Shown here piece after piece: positions 14,752 through 23,008 of a DNA stretch of 59,083 nt. The notes below the pieces were generated by a model. That model was not told where the DNA came from. It saw only the letters and a list, made by a program, of their open reading frames with translations, and did not search any database. Location: contig CAZKCI010000003.1 of assembly GCA_964551475.1 (NCBI GenBank), forward strand, positions 1 through 59,083. Direction: 5' to 3'. This stretch comes from CAZKCI01 sp964551475. Lineage in GTDB: Bacteria > Auribacterota > Erginobacteria > Erginobacterales > CAZKCI01. The number at the start of each line of letters is the position of its first letter. The stretch's first letter is position 1. The position numbers were made by a program, and so were the translations under genes.

Positions 14752-15863
14752 GGGCCCCCCGCCTTTCCCTTGATGATCCTCGCGATCCGGTCGGCGGCTT
14801 GGCCGTCCCAGAGAGCGGGGATCGATCCCTGCTTTCCCTTCCCCCTCAGGATCTTTGCCGTCTCCCGTGCCACCTTCCGCGGGTCCAGGCCGACGATGAC
14901 GTTCGTCCCCTCCGTCACCGTCACCGGCCGCTCGGTCTCGTTCCTGAGCGTCAGGCAGGGGATCTTGAGAACGGTGGTCTCTTCCTGGATGCCTCCGGAA
15001 TCGGTGAGGACGAGGCGGGCGGTCAGCAGGAGCTCGAGGAAATCGAGATAGCCCAGGGGCGGGATCATCCGGACACCAGCGGCCCGGAGACTTTCGGCAA
15101 AACCGAACTCCTCGATCTTCTTCGCCGCCCGGGGGTGTACGGGATAGATGACCGGGATGAGCGCGGCAGCGGCGGCGACGGCGCTGATTGCCTCCTGGAG
15201 CGTCTCCTTGTCGTCAGTCGATTCCGGCCTGTGGAGTGTGAGGACGGCATAGGAACGAGCTTCCAGACCCAGATCCTTCAACACCCGAGTTCTTTTCCGT
15301 GCCAGCGCTACCGCCCCCTTCAGCGAATCGATCATCACGTTGCCCACGAAAAAGATCTTCTCCGGCCTCACGCCTTCCCGGCGGAGGTTGCTCTCGGCTT
15401 CCTTTGAGGTAATGAAGAGGTAGTCGCTGATCTGGTCGGTGAGGAGGCGGTTGGTCTCCTCCGGCATCAGGCGGTTGAAACTGCGCAGACCCGCCTCGAC
15501 GTGGGCGACGGGGATGTGGAGCTTGACCGCGGCAAGAGCGCAGGCGAGCGTCGAGTTGACGTCCCCCACCACCAGGACAAGATCGGGGCGAGCCTTCAGG
15601 AGATACTCCTCGAAGGACTCCATGATCTTCCCCGTCTGCCAGGCGTGGGTCCCCGAGCCGATGCCGAGCTCGACGTCCGGTCGGGGGATCTTGAGGTCGC
15701 GGAAGAAGGCGTCCGACATCGCCCGGTCGTAGTGCTGGCCGGTGTGGACGAGCGTCGCCTCGATCTCAGGATAGCGCCGGAAGGCCTGGAGGATCGGCGC
15801 GATCTTGACGAAATTCGGCCTCGCCCCCACGGCGCAGACGATATGGATCATATTCTTCTTCAT
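14712..15863 (-). CDS. wecB: UDP-N-acetylglucosamine 2-epimerase (non-hydrolysing)
   Basis: 383 residues. It interconverts UDP-GlcNAc and UDP-ManNAc for surface polysaccharide synthesis in the cytoplasm. Family motifs are VGARPNFVKIAPI at the start, LVHTGQHYD, VVGDVNSTLACALAA, HVEAGLRSFNRLMPEETNR, TLHRPESTD, the allosteric/active region LTDSGGIQEETTVL and LRNETERPVTV-x-EGTN. The ATG overlaps the udk stop by 4 bases (ATGA), so the two genes are coupled. The C-terminal 8 or so residues come from a palindromic repeat and are not part of the conserved fold. Confidence 0.93.
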   Translation of the reverse strand: MKKNMIHIVCAVGARPNFVKIAPILQAFRRYPEIEATLVHTGQHYDRAMSDAFFRDLKIPRPDVELGIGSGTHAWQTGKIMESFEEYLLKARPDLVLVVGDVNSTLACALAAVKLHIPVAHVEAGLRSFNRLMPEETNRLLTDQISDYLFITSKEAESNLRREGVRPEKIFFVGNVMIDSLKGAVALARKRTRVLKDLGLEARSYAVLTLHRPESTDDKETLQEAISAVAAAAALIPVIYPVHPRAAKKIEEFGFAESLRAAGVRMIPPLGYLDFLELLLTARLVLTDSGGIQEETTVLKIPCLTLRNETERPVTVTEGTNVIVGLDPRKVARETAKILRGKGKQGSIPALWDGQAADRIARIIKGKAGGPAKESNRRLNRIE

Positions 15864-16483
15864 TTAGTAACCTCTAGTAACCTTTTGATTTCCCCGCCCA
15901 CCTTCCCGATCGCCTCCTCGTCCAGGCCGCCCCGGTAGACCACCAGGTCGGCTGCCTTCTTCGACGGCTCGACTAACTGGTCGTGCATCGGCTGGACCGT
16001 CTTGAGGTACTGGGCGATCACCGTCGCCGCCGTCCGCCCCCGCTCCCGGATGTCCCGCTCGATCCTCCGGGCCAGGCGAACATCGGCCTCGGCGTCGAGA
16101 AACACCTTGAGATCGAGAAGCTCGGTGAGAGAGGGGACGGCGAAGAGGAGTATCCCCTCGACCATGACGATGGGCGCGGGAGAGACCGCGCGGACTTCAC
16201 CGGAGCGGTTGTGGATGCGATAATCGTAGACGGGAACATCGATCGTCTTCCCGGCGTGGAGGGCCTGCAGGTGGTCCCGCAGAAGCTCCCACTCCAGGAT
16301 CTCCAGGCAGTCGAAGTTCTGGTGGTGGCGCTCCGGCATCGGCAGATGGGAGAGGTCGCGGTAGTAGGAGTCGAACTGGATGGCGCGGACGGGAAGCGGC
16401 ACGAGCCTTTTCGCCACCTCGGAAGCGAGCGTGGTCTTCCCGGCGCAGGACCCGCCGGCGATGCCGACAAGTATAGTTCGCAT
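15860..16483 (-). CDS. udk: Uridine kinase
   Basis: 207 residues, the usual size. It phosphorylates uridine/cytidine to the monophosphate. The P-loop is GGSCAGKT at residues 10-17; FDSYYRDLSHLP (catalytic Asp and Tyr), HHQNFDCLEILEW (nucleoside site), VYDYRIHNR and VMVEGILLF follow in family order, with RLARRIERDIRERGR as the lid. It is translationally coupled to wecB; the pairing may supply uridine nucleotides for sugar activation (inference). Confidence 0.93.
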   Translation of the reverse strand: MRTILVGIAGGSCAGKTTLASEVAKRLVPLPVRAIQFDSYYRDLSHLPMPERHHQNFDCLEILEWELLRDHLQALHAGKTIDVPVYDYRIHNRSGEVRAVSPAPIVMVEGILLFAVPSLTELLDLKVFLDAEADVRLARRIERDIRERGRTAATVIAQYLKTVQPMHDQLVEPSKKAADLVVYRGGLDEEAIGKVGGEIKRLLEVTK

Positions 16484-16534
16484 CGGAAGTTTATTCTCCG
16501 GAAGAACGGTTATTGATCAAACAGTAGATCTGAT

Positions 16535-16576
16535 ATTCGGACAACTCGTGTCCGATCGGACATGAGTTGTCCGAAT
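16535..16576. promoter_or_regulatory. Near-perfect 42-base palindrome upstream of udk
   Basis: ATTCGGACAACTCGTGTCCG on the left pairs with the right half (16556-16576), leaving a single G/T difference and no loop. It lies between the glycosyltransferase stop (16592) and the udk start (16483). It could be a terminator for the upstream gene, an operator for udk-wecB, or a dispersed palindrome; no second copy is seen here. Confidence 0.5.
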
Positions 16577-16591
16577 CGAAGCTTGGCTCGC

Positions 16592-18166
16592 TTACTTGGT
16601 TATAAGTATCTGCCCGCCGGGCAGAACGGTCTTCTTCCCCAGATCCCAGCCCCCGGGGATCCAGCCGGACTGGTAGACCTTCTTCCAGTCCGCGCTCCGC
16701 TCGGGCGCCGTGTAGTAGGCTCCGAAGTAGACGCGGGTGAGGTAGAAGCCGGAGGTGGGCGGGCGGCGGTAGATGCGGATGTCCTCGTAATCCTCGAGAC
16801 GGTAGGGGAGCCAGAGGGACGCCACCCGGCCGTACCAGGCGACCGCCCAGGGGATGTCCGAGACAATGAGCGAGTCGGACGGCACGGCGCGGGCGACGGC
16901 GCGGATGTTGTCGATGTCGTAGAGGGCGAGGCGCGGAGAGAGGCGCTCCGAGAGCTGATCGCTGATCGGTATGTAGGAGAGGACGAGAACAAGGACGCCG
17001 CCGCCCGTCCGTACCCAGATCCTGCTTCTCCCCTCCCAGCGGCTGAGGAGTTCAACCAGGAAGGCCGCTCCGAGAAGGAGAGCGAAAGGGACGAGCGCGA
17101 TCATCCCGTTCCCGGGGATGGCGAAGAGGGAGGCGGCGACGGCTTCCCCACCCATCATCGCGAAGAAACAGAGCTTCAGGCGGTCGAAAGTCCGGTCGGC
17201 GAAGCGCTGGAGGAGGGAGACGAGCGCCAGTGTCCCGGCGAAGTTGCCGGTGATCAGGAGGACGGCCAGGTACTGGTCCCGAAACTCGAGAAAGAATTTT
17301 TTCGCCACGAAGAACGGGGCGCGCTCCAGCGCCAGGGAGGCGCCGCTGAAGGAACGCCAGACGATCGAACCCGGGCGGGGGTCGGTATCGACGATCAGAC
17401 CGTAGCCCTGGAGCGAGAAGACCGGGTTTCCGGCGATGAGCGCGTTCCGGACCAGCCAGGGGAGGAGGACGAGGACCGCCCCGCCGAGGAAGAACTTGAT
17501 CCGCCCCCACCGCTCCTGCCCCGATGCCGACCAGAGGAAAACCAGGCCCGGGAGGAGCCAGAGAGCGTAGCTGTAGCGGGTGAGCGCGGCCAGGCCCGCC
17601 GCCGCCCCCGCCCCGAAGGCCGCGGGGGCCGACCAGGGCGAACGGGAGAGGAAGGCGAAGAAGGCGAGCCCGAGAAAAGCGGAGAAAGTCCCCGGACCCC
17701 CGTCGATGCTGTGCCGGAGGAGAAGCGGATTGATCGCCCAGAAGAGCAGGGCGAGAGCCGTTGTCTCCGGGGGAAAAAAGCGGCGGGAGAACCACCAGAG
17801 GAGAAGGAGCGCGAGAAAGTAGAACACGGCGGAGACGGCCACCACCGTCCCGTCCGCCGCCTCCATGAACTTCATCGCCAGGGCCAGGACAAGGATGTAG
17901 AGGGGCGGTCGGGTCAGCTCGGGCTGCCCGATCGCCGACTCCTGGTAGCGAAGCCCCACCGGCCGAACAAAGCGGGTGACGAACCCCTCCCCTTCCGCCA
18001 CCGAGCGGGCCACCTGGGCGAGGTCGATCGCCTCGATCCCCTCGATCACGTTGAGACCCTGGGCCGGATCGTATTGGGATGCGTGATAGCGGGACCAGAT
18101 CCAGACGCCGAGGAGGACGGAGAGAAACGGGAGAACGGGCAGGAAACGGCGGACGGAGAGGGTCAT
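16592..18166 (-). CDS. GT39/ArnT-like membrane glycosyltransferase
   Basis: 524 residues from the ATG ending at 18166 (MTLSVRRFLPVLPF...); the frame stays open further upstream but would overlap the neighbour. About ten hydrophobic helices are followed by a soluble C-terminal region. The first periplasmic loop has AIDLAQVARSVAEGEGFVTRF, the short A-x-x-L-x-x-G-x-G-F/Y pattern of PMT/ArnT enzymes, and LTRPPLYILVLAL starts the next helix. Such enzymes transfer a sugar from a polyprenyl-phosphate donor to lipid or protein outside the membrane. The adjacent UbiA-family enzyme could make that donor. Confidence 0.8.
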   Translation of the reverse strand: MTLSVRRFLPVLPFLSVLLGVWIWSRYHASQYDPAQGLNVIEGIEAIDLAQVARSVAEGEGFVTRFVRPVGLRYQESAIGQPELTRPPLYILVLALAMKFMEAADGTVVAVSAVFYFLALLLLWWFSRRFFPPETTALALLFWAINPLLLRHSIDGGPGTFSAFLGLAFFAFLSRSPWSAPAAFGAGAAAGLAALTRYSYALWLLPGLVFLWSASGQERWGRIKFFLGGAVLVLLPWLVRNALIAGNPVFSLQGYGLIVDTDPRPGSIVWRSFSGASLALERAPFFVAKKFFLEFRDQYLAVLLITGNFAGTLALVSLLQRFADRTFDRLKLCFFAMMGGEAVAASLFAIPGNGMIALVPFALLLGAAFLVELLSRWEGRSRIWVRTGGGVLVLVLSYIPISDQLSERLSPRLALYDIDNIRAVARAVPSDSLIVSDIPWAVAWYGRVASLWLPYRLEDYEDIRIYRRPPTSGFYLTRVYFGAYYTAPERSADWKKVYQSGWIPGGWDLGKKTVLPGGQILITK

Positions 18167-18177
18167 CGTACGGATTC

Positions 18178-19065
18178 TCACTTCGTCCCCGGGAAATAGC
18201 GGAGGATCAGGGCCACGGAGACCACCCAAAGGAGGAGATCGACGATCAGTCCGGGATCGCTGAGGAGGACCATCTCGGGCTGTCCCCCCTTCTCCTTGCG
18301 GTGGACGAGGTAGAGGTAACGGAAGACGCCGTAGAGAACGAAGGGGAGCGTGAGGTAGAGGCCGGTGGAGACCTCCTTCTGCGTCCGGGCGGACAGGGTG
18401 TAGAGGGCATAGGCCATCACGGTCGAGGAGGTGACCACCGCGATCATCTGGTCGAGGAGGTAAGGCGTGTACTCGGCCAGGCACCGTCGGTGGGAGGGCG
18501 CGTCTTCCTCCAGCAGCACGAGCTCATGGCGGCGTTTGGAGAGGGCCAGGAAGAGGGAGAGGAGGAGGGTGCAGAGGTAGAGCCACTCTGAGACCGGCAC
18601 GGACACCGCCACCCCTCCGGCGTGGGCGCGGAGGATGAAGCCGAAGGCGATGATGAGCACGTCGAGTATGACCACGTGCTTCAGACCGAGCGTGTAAGCG
18701 GACATCGCGGCCAGATAGACGACCGCGGTCCAGCCGAGCGCGGCAGACGCGAGAAAGGCGCCGAGCAGGGCCAGAGCGGCGAAAACGACGGCGGCGACCA
18801 TGGCCGCGGCGGGCTGAAGTCGGCCGGCGGCGATCGGGCGCTTCCGCTTGTCTTCGTGCCGCCGGTCCTCCTTCGCGTCGATGACGTCGTTGATCAGGTA
18901 GACGACGCTGGAGAGGAGGCAGAAGACGGCCAAGGCGAGGACGGCGGCGAGGAGCTTATCGAGGTGAACGAACTGGCGGGAGAAGAGGAGGGGGGCGAAG
19001 ACGAGGAGGTTCTTCAGCCATTGGCGGGGACGCGAGGAGATGAGGAGGTCCTGGAGCATAAGCAT
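18178..19065 (-). CDS. UbiA-family prenyltransferase (decaprenyl-phosphate phosphoribosyltransferase-like)
   Basis: 295 residues from MLMLQDLLISSRPRQW. The family condenses a polyprenyl chain with an acceptor inside the membrane. The first Mg-binding motif is NDVIDAKED (N-D-x-x-D) within SSVVYLINDVIDAKEDRRH, and KRKRPIAAGRL follows. The SRPRQWLKNLLVFAPLLFS start and the LSKRRHEL segment are typical of the DPPR synthase/arabinogalactan branch, which makes polyprenyl-phosphoribose from PRPP. It is directly upstream of the GT39-like enzyme (11 bases), suggesting a donor-and-transferase pair. Confidence 0.85.
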   Translation of the reverse strand: MLMLQDLLISSRPRQWLKNLLVFAPLLFSRQFVHLDKLLAAVLALAVFCLLSSVVYLINDVIDAKEDRRHEDKRKRPIAAGRLQPAAAMVAAVVFAALALLGAFLASAALGWTAVVYLAAMSAYTLGLKHVVILDVLIIAFGFILRAHAGGVAVSVPVSEWLYLCTLLLSLFLALSKRRHELVLLEEDAPSHRRCLAEYTPYLLDQMIAVVTSSTVMAYALYTLSARTQKEVSTGLYLTLPFVLYGVFRYLYLVHRKEKGGQPEMVLLSDPGLIVDLLLWVVSVALILRYFPGTK

Positions 19066-19106
19066 CGGTTTTCGCTCGGCGAGAATTTCGGACCGGCGAA
19101 CTGGGA

Positions 19107-19255
19107 TAAAATCCGAATATCGAAATCCGAAATACGAAACAAATTCGAATATCGAAATTCCCAAACCGCCCCAGCGTATGTCAACGCCCGGTTTTGAATT
19201 TCGAATTTATCTTCTTGTTTCGAATTTCGATATTCGTATTTCGGATTTCCCTATG
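19107..19255. repeat. AT-rich palindromic repeat, family E copy 1 (CGAAATCCGAAAT...)
   Basis: Units such as AAATCCGAATATCGAAATCC and ACAAATTCGAATATCGAAAT face GAATTTCGAATTTATC, CGAATTTCGATATTCG and TTCGGATTTCC. The stretch is far more AT-rich than its surroundings. A second copy is at 51905-52135. No gene is seen. Confidence 0.8.
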
Positions 19256-19272
19256 GGTTGCGGAAAGATCAG

Positions 19273-19716
19273 CTACTTCCCCTGAGAACTTTGGGGCTTT
19301 TCCTTCACCGCTGCGATGTTGAGACGGCTGATCCCCGCGCCGCTCAGGAGGTCGAGCACGCCGACCACCTGGTCGAATCGGGAGAGGCGGTCGGCCTGCA
19401 GCACGGCGACCGTCTGGGGGTTGGCCTTGACCCGCTCGGCCAGCCGCCCCTTGAGCGCCTCCATCGTCATCTGCTCCCGGTCGAGGTAGAGCACCCCTTC
19501 CCCGGTCAGGGTGATGACCGCCTGGGTGGCATCGGGGAGAGGCGAGACGTTCGCCGCCTGGGGGAGCTTGACTTCGATCTTCTGGGCCCGCAAGGGACTG
19601 AAGGTGTAGAGCAGGCTGAAGGAGATGAAGAAGAAGATGAACATGTTGAGCACGATGTCGGTCATGGCGACCGACTCGAGCCCGAGCATGTGGGTGCGCG
19701 AGGCTCTGATCTTCAC
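19273..19716 (-). CDS. exbD: ExbD/TolR-family biopolymer transport protein
   Basis: 147 residues, one N-terminal membrane helix (about 18-40) and a periplasmic domain. The helix entry has SVAMTDIVLNMFIFFFISFSL with the conserved Asp (TDIV) that senses protons. The periplasmic part runs VKLPQA...ITLTGEGVLYLDREQM and the usual V-x-Q-ADR-x-x-(F/Y) equivalent LQADRLSRFDQVV. With ExbB it converts proton-motive force into work for outer-membrane receptors. The start overlaps the ExbB stop by 4 bases. Confidence 0.88.
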   Translation of the reverse strand: MKIRASRTHMLGLESVAMTDIVLNMFIFFFISFSLLYTFSPLRAQKIEVKLPQAANVSPLPDATQAVITLTGEGVLYLDREQMTMEALKGRLAERVKANPQTVAVLQADRLSRFDQVVGVLDLLSGAGISRLNIAAVKEKPQSSQGK

Positions 19717-20351
19717 GCTCCGTCTCCGCCGCGCGGCGTATTATCCTCGGCCAGGAGCTCGGTGAGCTGGATGGCGTGGTTGGTGAGGTCGTTGGCGATG
19801 CCCTTGATCCGGCTGATGAAGTAGTTGTAGCAGAGAAAGAGCGGGACGGCGACGATGAGCCCGGCGGCGGTGGTGATCATCGCCTCGTAGATGCCCAAGG
19901 CGAGCGAGTTCACCGTGACATTGGCCCCGGCCTGCTCCCAGGACATGAAGGCGCGGATCAGCCCCGTGATCGTCCCCAGAAAGCCCAGCAGCGGCTCGAT
20001 CGAGATGATCGAGGCGAGCGTCCCCAGCCGCTTCTCCAGCTTCTGGACCTGGTTGTTCCCCACTTGCTCAAGGATCTTCTCCAGGCGGTTGAGGGGGAGA
20101 CTCTTGCGCTCCAGGCCGACCCGGAGGAGAGCGGCCAGGGGGGAACGGGGATGCTGGGCGCAGACCTCCAGCGCTTCGGCGGTTTTCCCGTCCTTGGCCA
20201 GCTTGAAGATCCGCTGCGCCAGCGCCCGCATGGCGGACATCCCGCAGGCTCGGAAGATCCAAAACCTCTCCAGGATGATGGCCACCCCGGCCACCGAACC
20301 CAGGAGGATCGGTATCATCACCGGCCCACCCTTGATCAATAGCTCCAGCAT
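19713..20351 (-). CDS. exbB: ExbB/TolQ/MotA-family proton channel protein
   Basis: 212 residues, with a strong ribosome site (GGGAGGAACA) before the ATG. Three membrane helices lie at about 10-30, 110-135 and 155-180. The signature region is ASIISIEPLLGFLGTITGLIRAF followed later by the third helix SLALGIYEAMITTAAGLIVAVP with the conserved Thr pair of the proton path. It forms the energising complex with the overlapping downstream exbD. No TonB is seen in the window. Confidence 0.9.
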   Translation of the reverse strand: MLELLIKGGPVMIPILLGSVAGVAIILERFWIFRACGMSAMRALAQRIFKLAKDGKTAEALEVCAQHPRSPLAALLRVGLERKSLPLNRLEKILEQVGNNQVQKLEKRLGTLASIISIEPLLGFLGTITGLIRAFMSWEQAGANVTVNSLALGIYEAMITTAAGLIVAVPLFLCYNYFISRIKGIANDLTNHAIQLTELLAEDNTPRGGDGA

Positions 20352-20372
20352 TGTTCCTCCCGGTTATGGATA

Positions 20373-20453
20373 GCCACTAAGACACGAAGGCACGAAGGAC
20401 TCGGAAATAGGGAATAAAAATCATATTTCTTAGCGCCTGGGTGCCTTCGTGGC
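20373..20453. repeat. Palindromic repeat, family C copy 2 (GCCACTAAGACACGAAGG)
   Basis: Left GCCACTAAGACACGAAGGCA faces right TTAGCGCCTGGGTGCCTTCG-TGGC. It lies between the tRNA and exbB. Confidence 0.75.
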
Positions 20454-20466
20454 ATCGGTGCGGTTA

Positions 20467-20539
20467 TGGAGCAGAACGGATTCGAACCGTCGACCTCCTG
20501 GGTGCGATCCAGGCGCTCTCCCATCTGAGCTACTGCCCC
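20467..20539 (-). tRNA. tRNA-Ala, anticodon CGC
   Basis: 73 bases on the minus strand. The acceptor stem GGGGCAG pairs with CTGCTCC and contains the G3:U70 wobble that identifies alanine tRNA. D stem GCTC/GAGC, anticodon stem CCTGG/CCAGG with loop ATCGCAC (anticodon CGC, reads GCG), and T arm with GGTTCGAATCC. The discriminator is A and the 3' CCA is not encoded, so CCA must be added enzymatically. Confidence 0.93.
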
Positions 20540-20564
20540 GTAAAAATTTTCCTTCGGAAAATTT

Positions 20565-20807
20565 CTAGTCGGGAGGAGGAACATTCGCTTTGAGGCGGCT
20601 GGCCACCTCGCGCAGGGCCTCGCCGAACTCGTCAATGTGGTCCTCGAAGATGACCAGGCGGATCCGGTGATGCTTGTCTTCCCCCTTGTCGTACTGCGAC
20701 TCGACGATGTCGATGAAGCGGGTGCCGCTGGCCTGCTGTTTCAGGTTGAAAAAGTAGGTCCTTTTGCCGCAGGCGATCTTCTTGCTGTAGAGCTCCTCGG
20801 TTGCCAT
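20565..20807 (-). CDS. PUR-domain (DUF3276-like) single-stranded nucleic-acid-binding protein
   Basis: 80 residues from the ATG ending at 20807, preceded by GTGAGGTGTCC. A beta-strand-rich first half (YSKKIACGKRTYFFNLKQQ, then GTRFIDIVESQYD) and a closing RIRLVIFEDHIDEFGEALREV helix match the bacterial Pur-alpha-like fold. These proteins bind single-stranded purine-rich DNA or RNA as dimers; the cellular role in bacteria is unsettled. It lies 25 bases upstream of the tRNA-Ala on the same strand. Confidence 0.75.
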   Translation of the reverse strand: MATEELYSKKIACGKRTYFFNLKQQASGTRFIDIVESQYDKGEDKHHRIRLVIFEDHIDEFGEALREVASRLKANVPPPD

Positions 20808-20822
20808 GGACACCTCACAATC

Positions 20823-20887
20823 GGAGTAATGGAGTACTGGAGTAATGGGTTTCTGGCCGGCCGCTTTCCCAATACTCCATTACTCCA
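20823..20887. repeat. Palindromic repeat, family B copy 2
   Basis: GGAGTAATGGAGTACTGG... faces ...CCAATACTCCATTACTCC around GGCCGGCC. It is the counterpart of 2633-2715, located between tatC and the PUR-like gene. Confidence 0.8.
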
Positions 20888-20900
20888 ATGTTCCCTTTCG

Positions 20901-21728
20901 CTAGGTTACGCTTTTCTTCCCCATCATACGGGACATCCAAACACACACCTCGTACAACGCCAGGAGGGGGACCGCCATCAGGACCTGCGTGACGACATCG
21001 GGAGGGGTCAGAACCCCGGCCACGATCAGGATGATCACCACCGCATAGGGCCTGATTTTTCTCAATATATCATACGTGACCACGCCGAGCTTGACCAGAA
21101 AAAGAATGACCACCGGGAACTCGAAGGCCAGGCCGAAAGCGAGGATCATCTGGCCGACCATGGAAACATAATTGCCCACCGTCCATTCCGGCCGTATCCC
21201 CAGGCGGCGGGTGTAGGACCAGAAGAAAGACAGGGTCACCGGCAGGATCAGCGCGTAGGCAAAGATGACCCCGGCGGCGAAAAGCCCTCCCCCGATCAGA
21301 AAAGCGGGGAGGAGAAGACGCCGTTCGGCCGCGGTCAGGGCGGGGAGGATGAAACGCCCGATCAAGTAGAGGATGAAGGGGAGGGAGACGATCAGGCCGG
21401 CGAGAGCCGCCAGCTTGAAGCTCATCAGGAAGGTTTCCGCCGGGGCAAGCGACCTGAGAACCCCGGCCGCTTCACCCGTCTCTCCCGACCGTTCCAGCAT
21501 CCCCACCAGGGGATGCCGGATCACCGCCAGGAGAGGCGGGGCGAAAACGAAAGCCAGGGCGGTCGCCGCTCCCCAGGCGGCGATGATCTTGATGAGGACC
21601 CAGCGGAGGTCTTCCAGATGATCGAGGAAGGGTTTTCCCTCCCCTCCTCTATCCGGCCGGGGGCGCTCCCGAGCTTCCTCCGGCGGCCGGAGGAGTTCCG
21701 TCTTTCTTCTCCCCGTCCCTCCGCTCAT
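20901..21728 (-). CDS. tatC: Sec-independent (twin-arginine) translocase subunit TatC
   Basis: 275 residues, six membrane helices. It recognises twin-arginine signal peptides and, with TatA, exports folded proteins. The hallmark cytoplasmic N-terminal motif FLDHLEDLRWVLIK is present; the periplasmic loop has LAPAETFLMSFKLA, followed by P-F-I-L-YLIGRFILPAL and a late VAGVLTPPDVVTQVLMAVPLLALYE. An extra charged 30-residue N-terminus (MSGGTGRRKTELL...) overlaps the tatA 3' end by 80 bases; a later start would remove the overlap, but no better ribosome site is obvious. Confidence 0.93.
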   Translation of the reverse strand: MSGGTGRRKTELLRPPEEARERPRPDRGGEGKPFLDHLEDLRWVLIKIIAAWGAATALAFVFAPPLLAVIRHPLVGMLERSGETGEAAGVLRSLAPAETFLMSFKLAALAGLIVSLPFILYLIGRFILPALTAAERRLLLPAFLIGGGLFAAGVIFAYALILPVTLSFFWSYTRRLGIRPEWTVGNYVSMVGQMILAFGLAFEFPVVILFLVKLGVVTYDILRKIRPYAVVIILIVAGVLTPPDVVTQVLMAVPLLALYEVCVWMSRMMGKKSVT

Positions 21729-21912
21729 CCTCGTCCTCCAGATCGATCGTGGTTTCCTTGATCCCCTTCTTGAACTCCTTCACGCCGCGGCCGAGCGAGC
21801 GGGCCACCTCCGGTATCTTCTTCGCCCCGAAGAGGAGAAGGATGACCAGGACGATGAGAAGGATTTCGGTCCAGCCGAGGTTTTGAATGAAAGCCAGGGG
21901 TACACCATTCAT
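21649..21912 (-). CDS. tatA: Twin-arginine translocase subunit TatA/TatB
   Basis: 87 residues. The second ATG (ending at 21912) has GGGAGGATATGGAC at a better spacing than the ATG 6 bases upstream. One N-terminal helix (LGWTEILLIVLVILLLFGAKK) is followed by the amphipathic IPEVARSLGRGVKEFKKGIKE, then an acidic and Pro/Gly-rich tail. The FGAKKIPE hinge points to TatA rather than TatB. It overlaps tatC, so the two are translated together. Only one TatA/B gene is seen here, as in minimal TatAC systems. Confidence 0.92.
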   Translation of the reverse strand: MNGVPLAFIQNLGWTEILLIVLVILLLFGAKKIPEVARSLGRGVKEFKKGIKETTIDLEDEDERRDGEKKDGTPPAAGGSSGAPPAG

Positions 21913-22069
21913 GTCCATATCCTCCCTCTCCGCCCGGGAAAAGGCGGCGTTTTTCTTGCTTCTTAATTATACTATGAAGCGGCCTGGGGAGAAAGAAGCA
22001 TCGGGGAACAGAAATCAGGGAACAGAAATCGCGAATCGCTTATTGTTGATCGCTAATCGGTCATCGCCC

Positions 22070-23008
22070 GTGAAGGTCGGCTTCATCGACATCGGAACTA
22101 ACTCGGTCCGCTATCTCGCCGCCGAAATCCCGGACCGGGGCGAACCCGCGGTCATCGCCCGGGGTCTCTCCACGCCCCGCCTCGGCGAGGGTCTCGCCGC
22201 CGCGGGAAAACTCAAACCCGAGGCGATCCGGCGGACGCTGGAAGCCCTGGCGGCAGTCCGAGACAAGCTTCGGGAGGAGGGAGTGACCTCCTTCGACTGC
22301 GTGGGAACGGAAGCGCTTCGCTCCGCCCGCAACGCGGATGACTTTCTCCGGGGGGCCGAAAATCTCGGACTCACGCTGGAGATCCTCTCCGGAGAGGAGG
22401 AGGCCGGACTCATACTCCGGGGAGCTCTGACCGATCTCCCCCTGCCATCCCCCAACGGCGTCCTCGCCGACATCGGGGGCGGCTCCACGGAGATCATCGT
22501 CCGGCGGCGGGGGAAATCCCCCTCCCTCCTGAGCCTCCCCCTGGGCTGCGTCCGCCTCCGGGAAATCTTCGGCGGGGAGGACGAGGTTTCCCGGACAAAA
22601 ATCCGCGAGTTCTGCCGGGGAAAGCTCGCGGAGGCTTCCGTTCCGGAATCCGGCTCTCCCCTGATCGGCCTGGGGGGAACCTTCACTACGCTGGCCGCGA
22701 TCGAGCGGCAGCTCGAAGTCTATCGGGGGGAGATCGTCCACGGAACGCGCCTGAGCCGGAGACGGATGGAGGAGATACGGGGGATGCTCTGCGCCCTTCC
22801 CCTGGACGAGAGAAAGAAGGTCGTCGGCCTGGAGCCTCTCCGGGCGGACATCATCATCCCGGGGATCGCGATCGCCGAGGCGCTGATGGACCGCCTGGGA
22901 GCGGCGGAGGCGACGGTCAGCGACCGGGGGATTCTATACGGCATCCTGTCCCGGAGGGCGGACAGGGTTCGATGTGGACGGTTGTCTCCGCGCCGATCTC
23001 GGCCCTGA
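22070..23008 (+). CDS. Ppx/GppA-family phosphatase (exopolyphosphatase/pppGpp hydrolase)
   Basis: 312 residues from a GTG at 22070 (KVGFIDIGTNSVRYL...), where homology begins; the open frame continues about 60 codons upstream without conserved sequence. ASKHA-fold motifs are GFIDIGTNSVRYL, FDCVGTEALRSARN, LSGEEEAGLILRGAL, LADIGGGSTEIIVRR and LIGLGGTFTTLAAIE. The enzyme removes phosphate from polyphosphate or pppGpp. It is about the length of the short, single-module family members. Its last 92 bases overlap the 3' end of the facing CDF transporter gene. Confidence 0.87.
   Translation: MKVGFIDIGTNSVRYLAAEIPDRGEPAVIARGLSTPRLGEGLAAAGKLKPEAIRRTLEALAAVRDKLREEGVTSFDCVGTEALRSARNADDFLRGAENLGLTLEILSGEEEAGLILRGALTDLPLPSPNGVLADIGGGSTEIIVRRRGKSPSLLSLPLGCVRLREIFGGEDEVSRTKIREFCRGKLAEASVPESGSPLIGLGGTFTTLAAIERQLEVYRGEIVHGTRLSRRRMEEIRGMLCALPLDERKKVVGLEPLRADIIIPGIAIAEALMDRLGAAEATVSDRGILYGILSRRADRVRCGRLSPRRSRP

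Noticed and set aside
20467..20539. tRNA-Ala as an integration site
   Set aside because: No integrase gene and no direct copy of the tRNA 3' end was found in the window.
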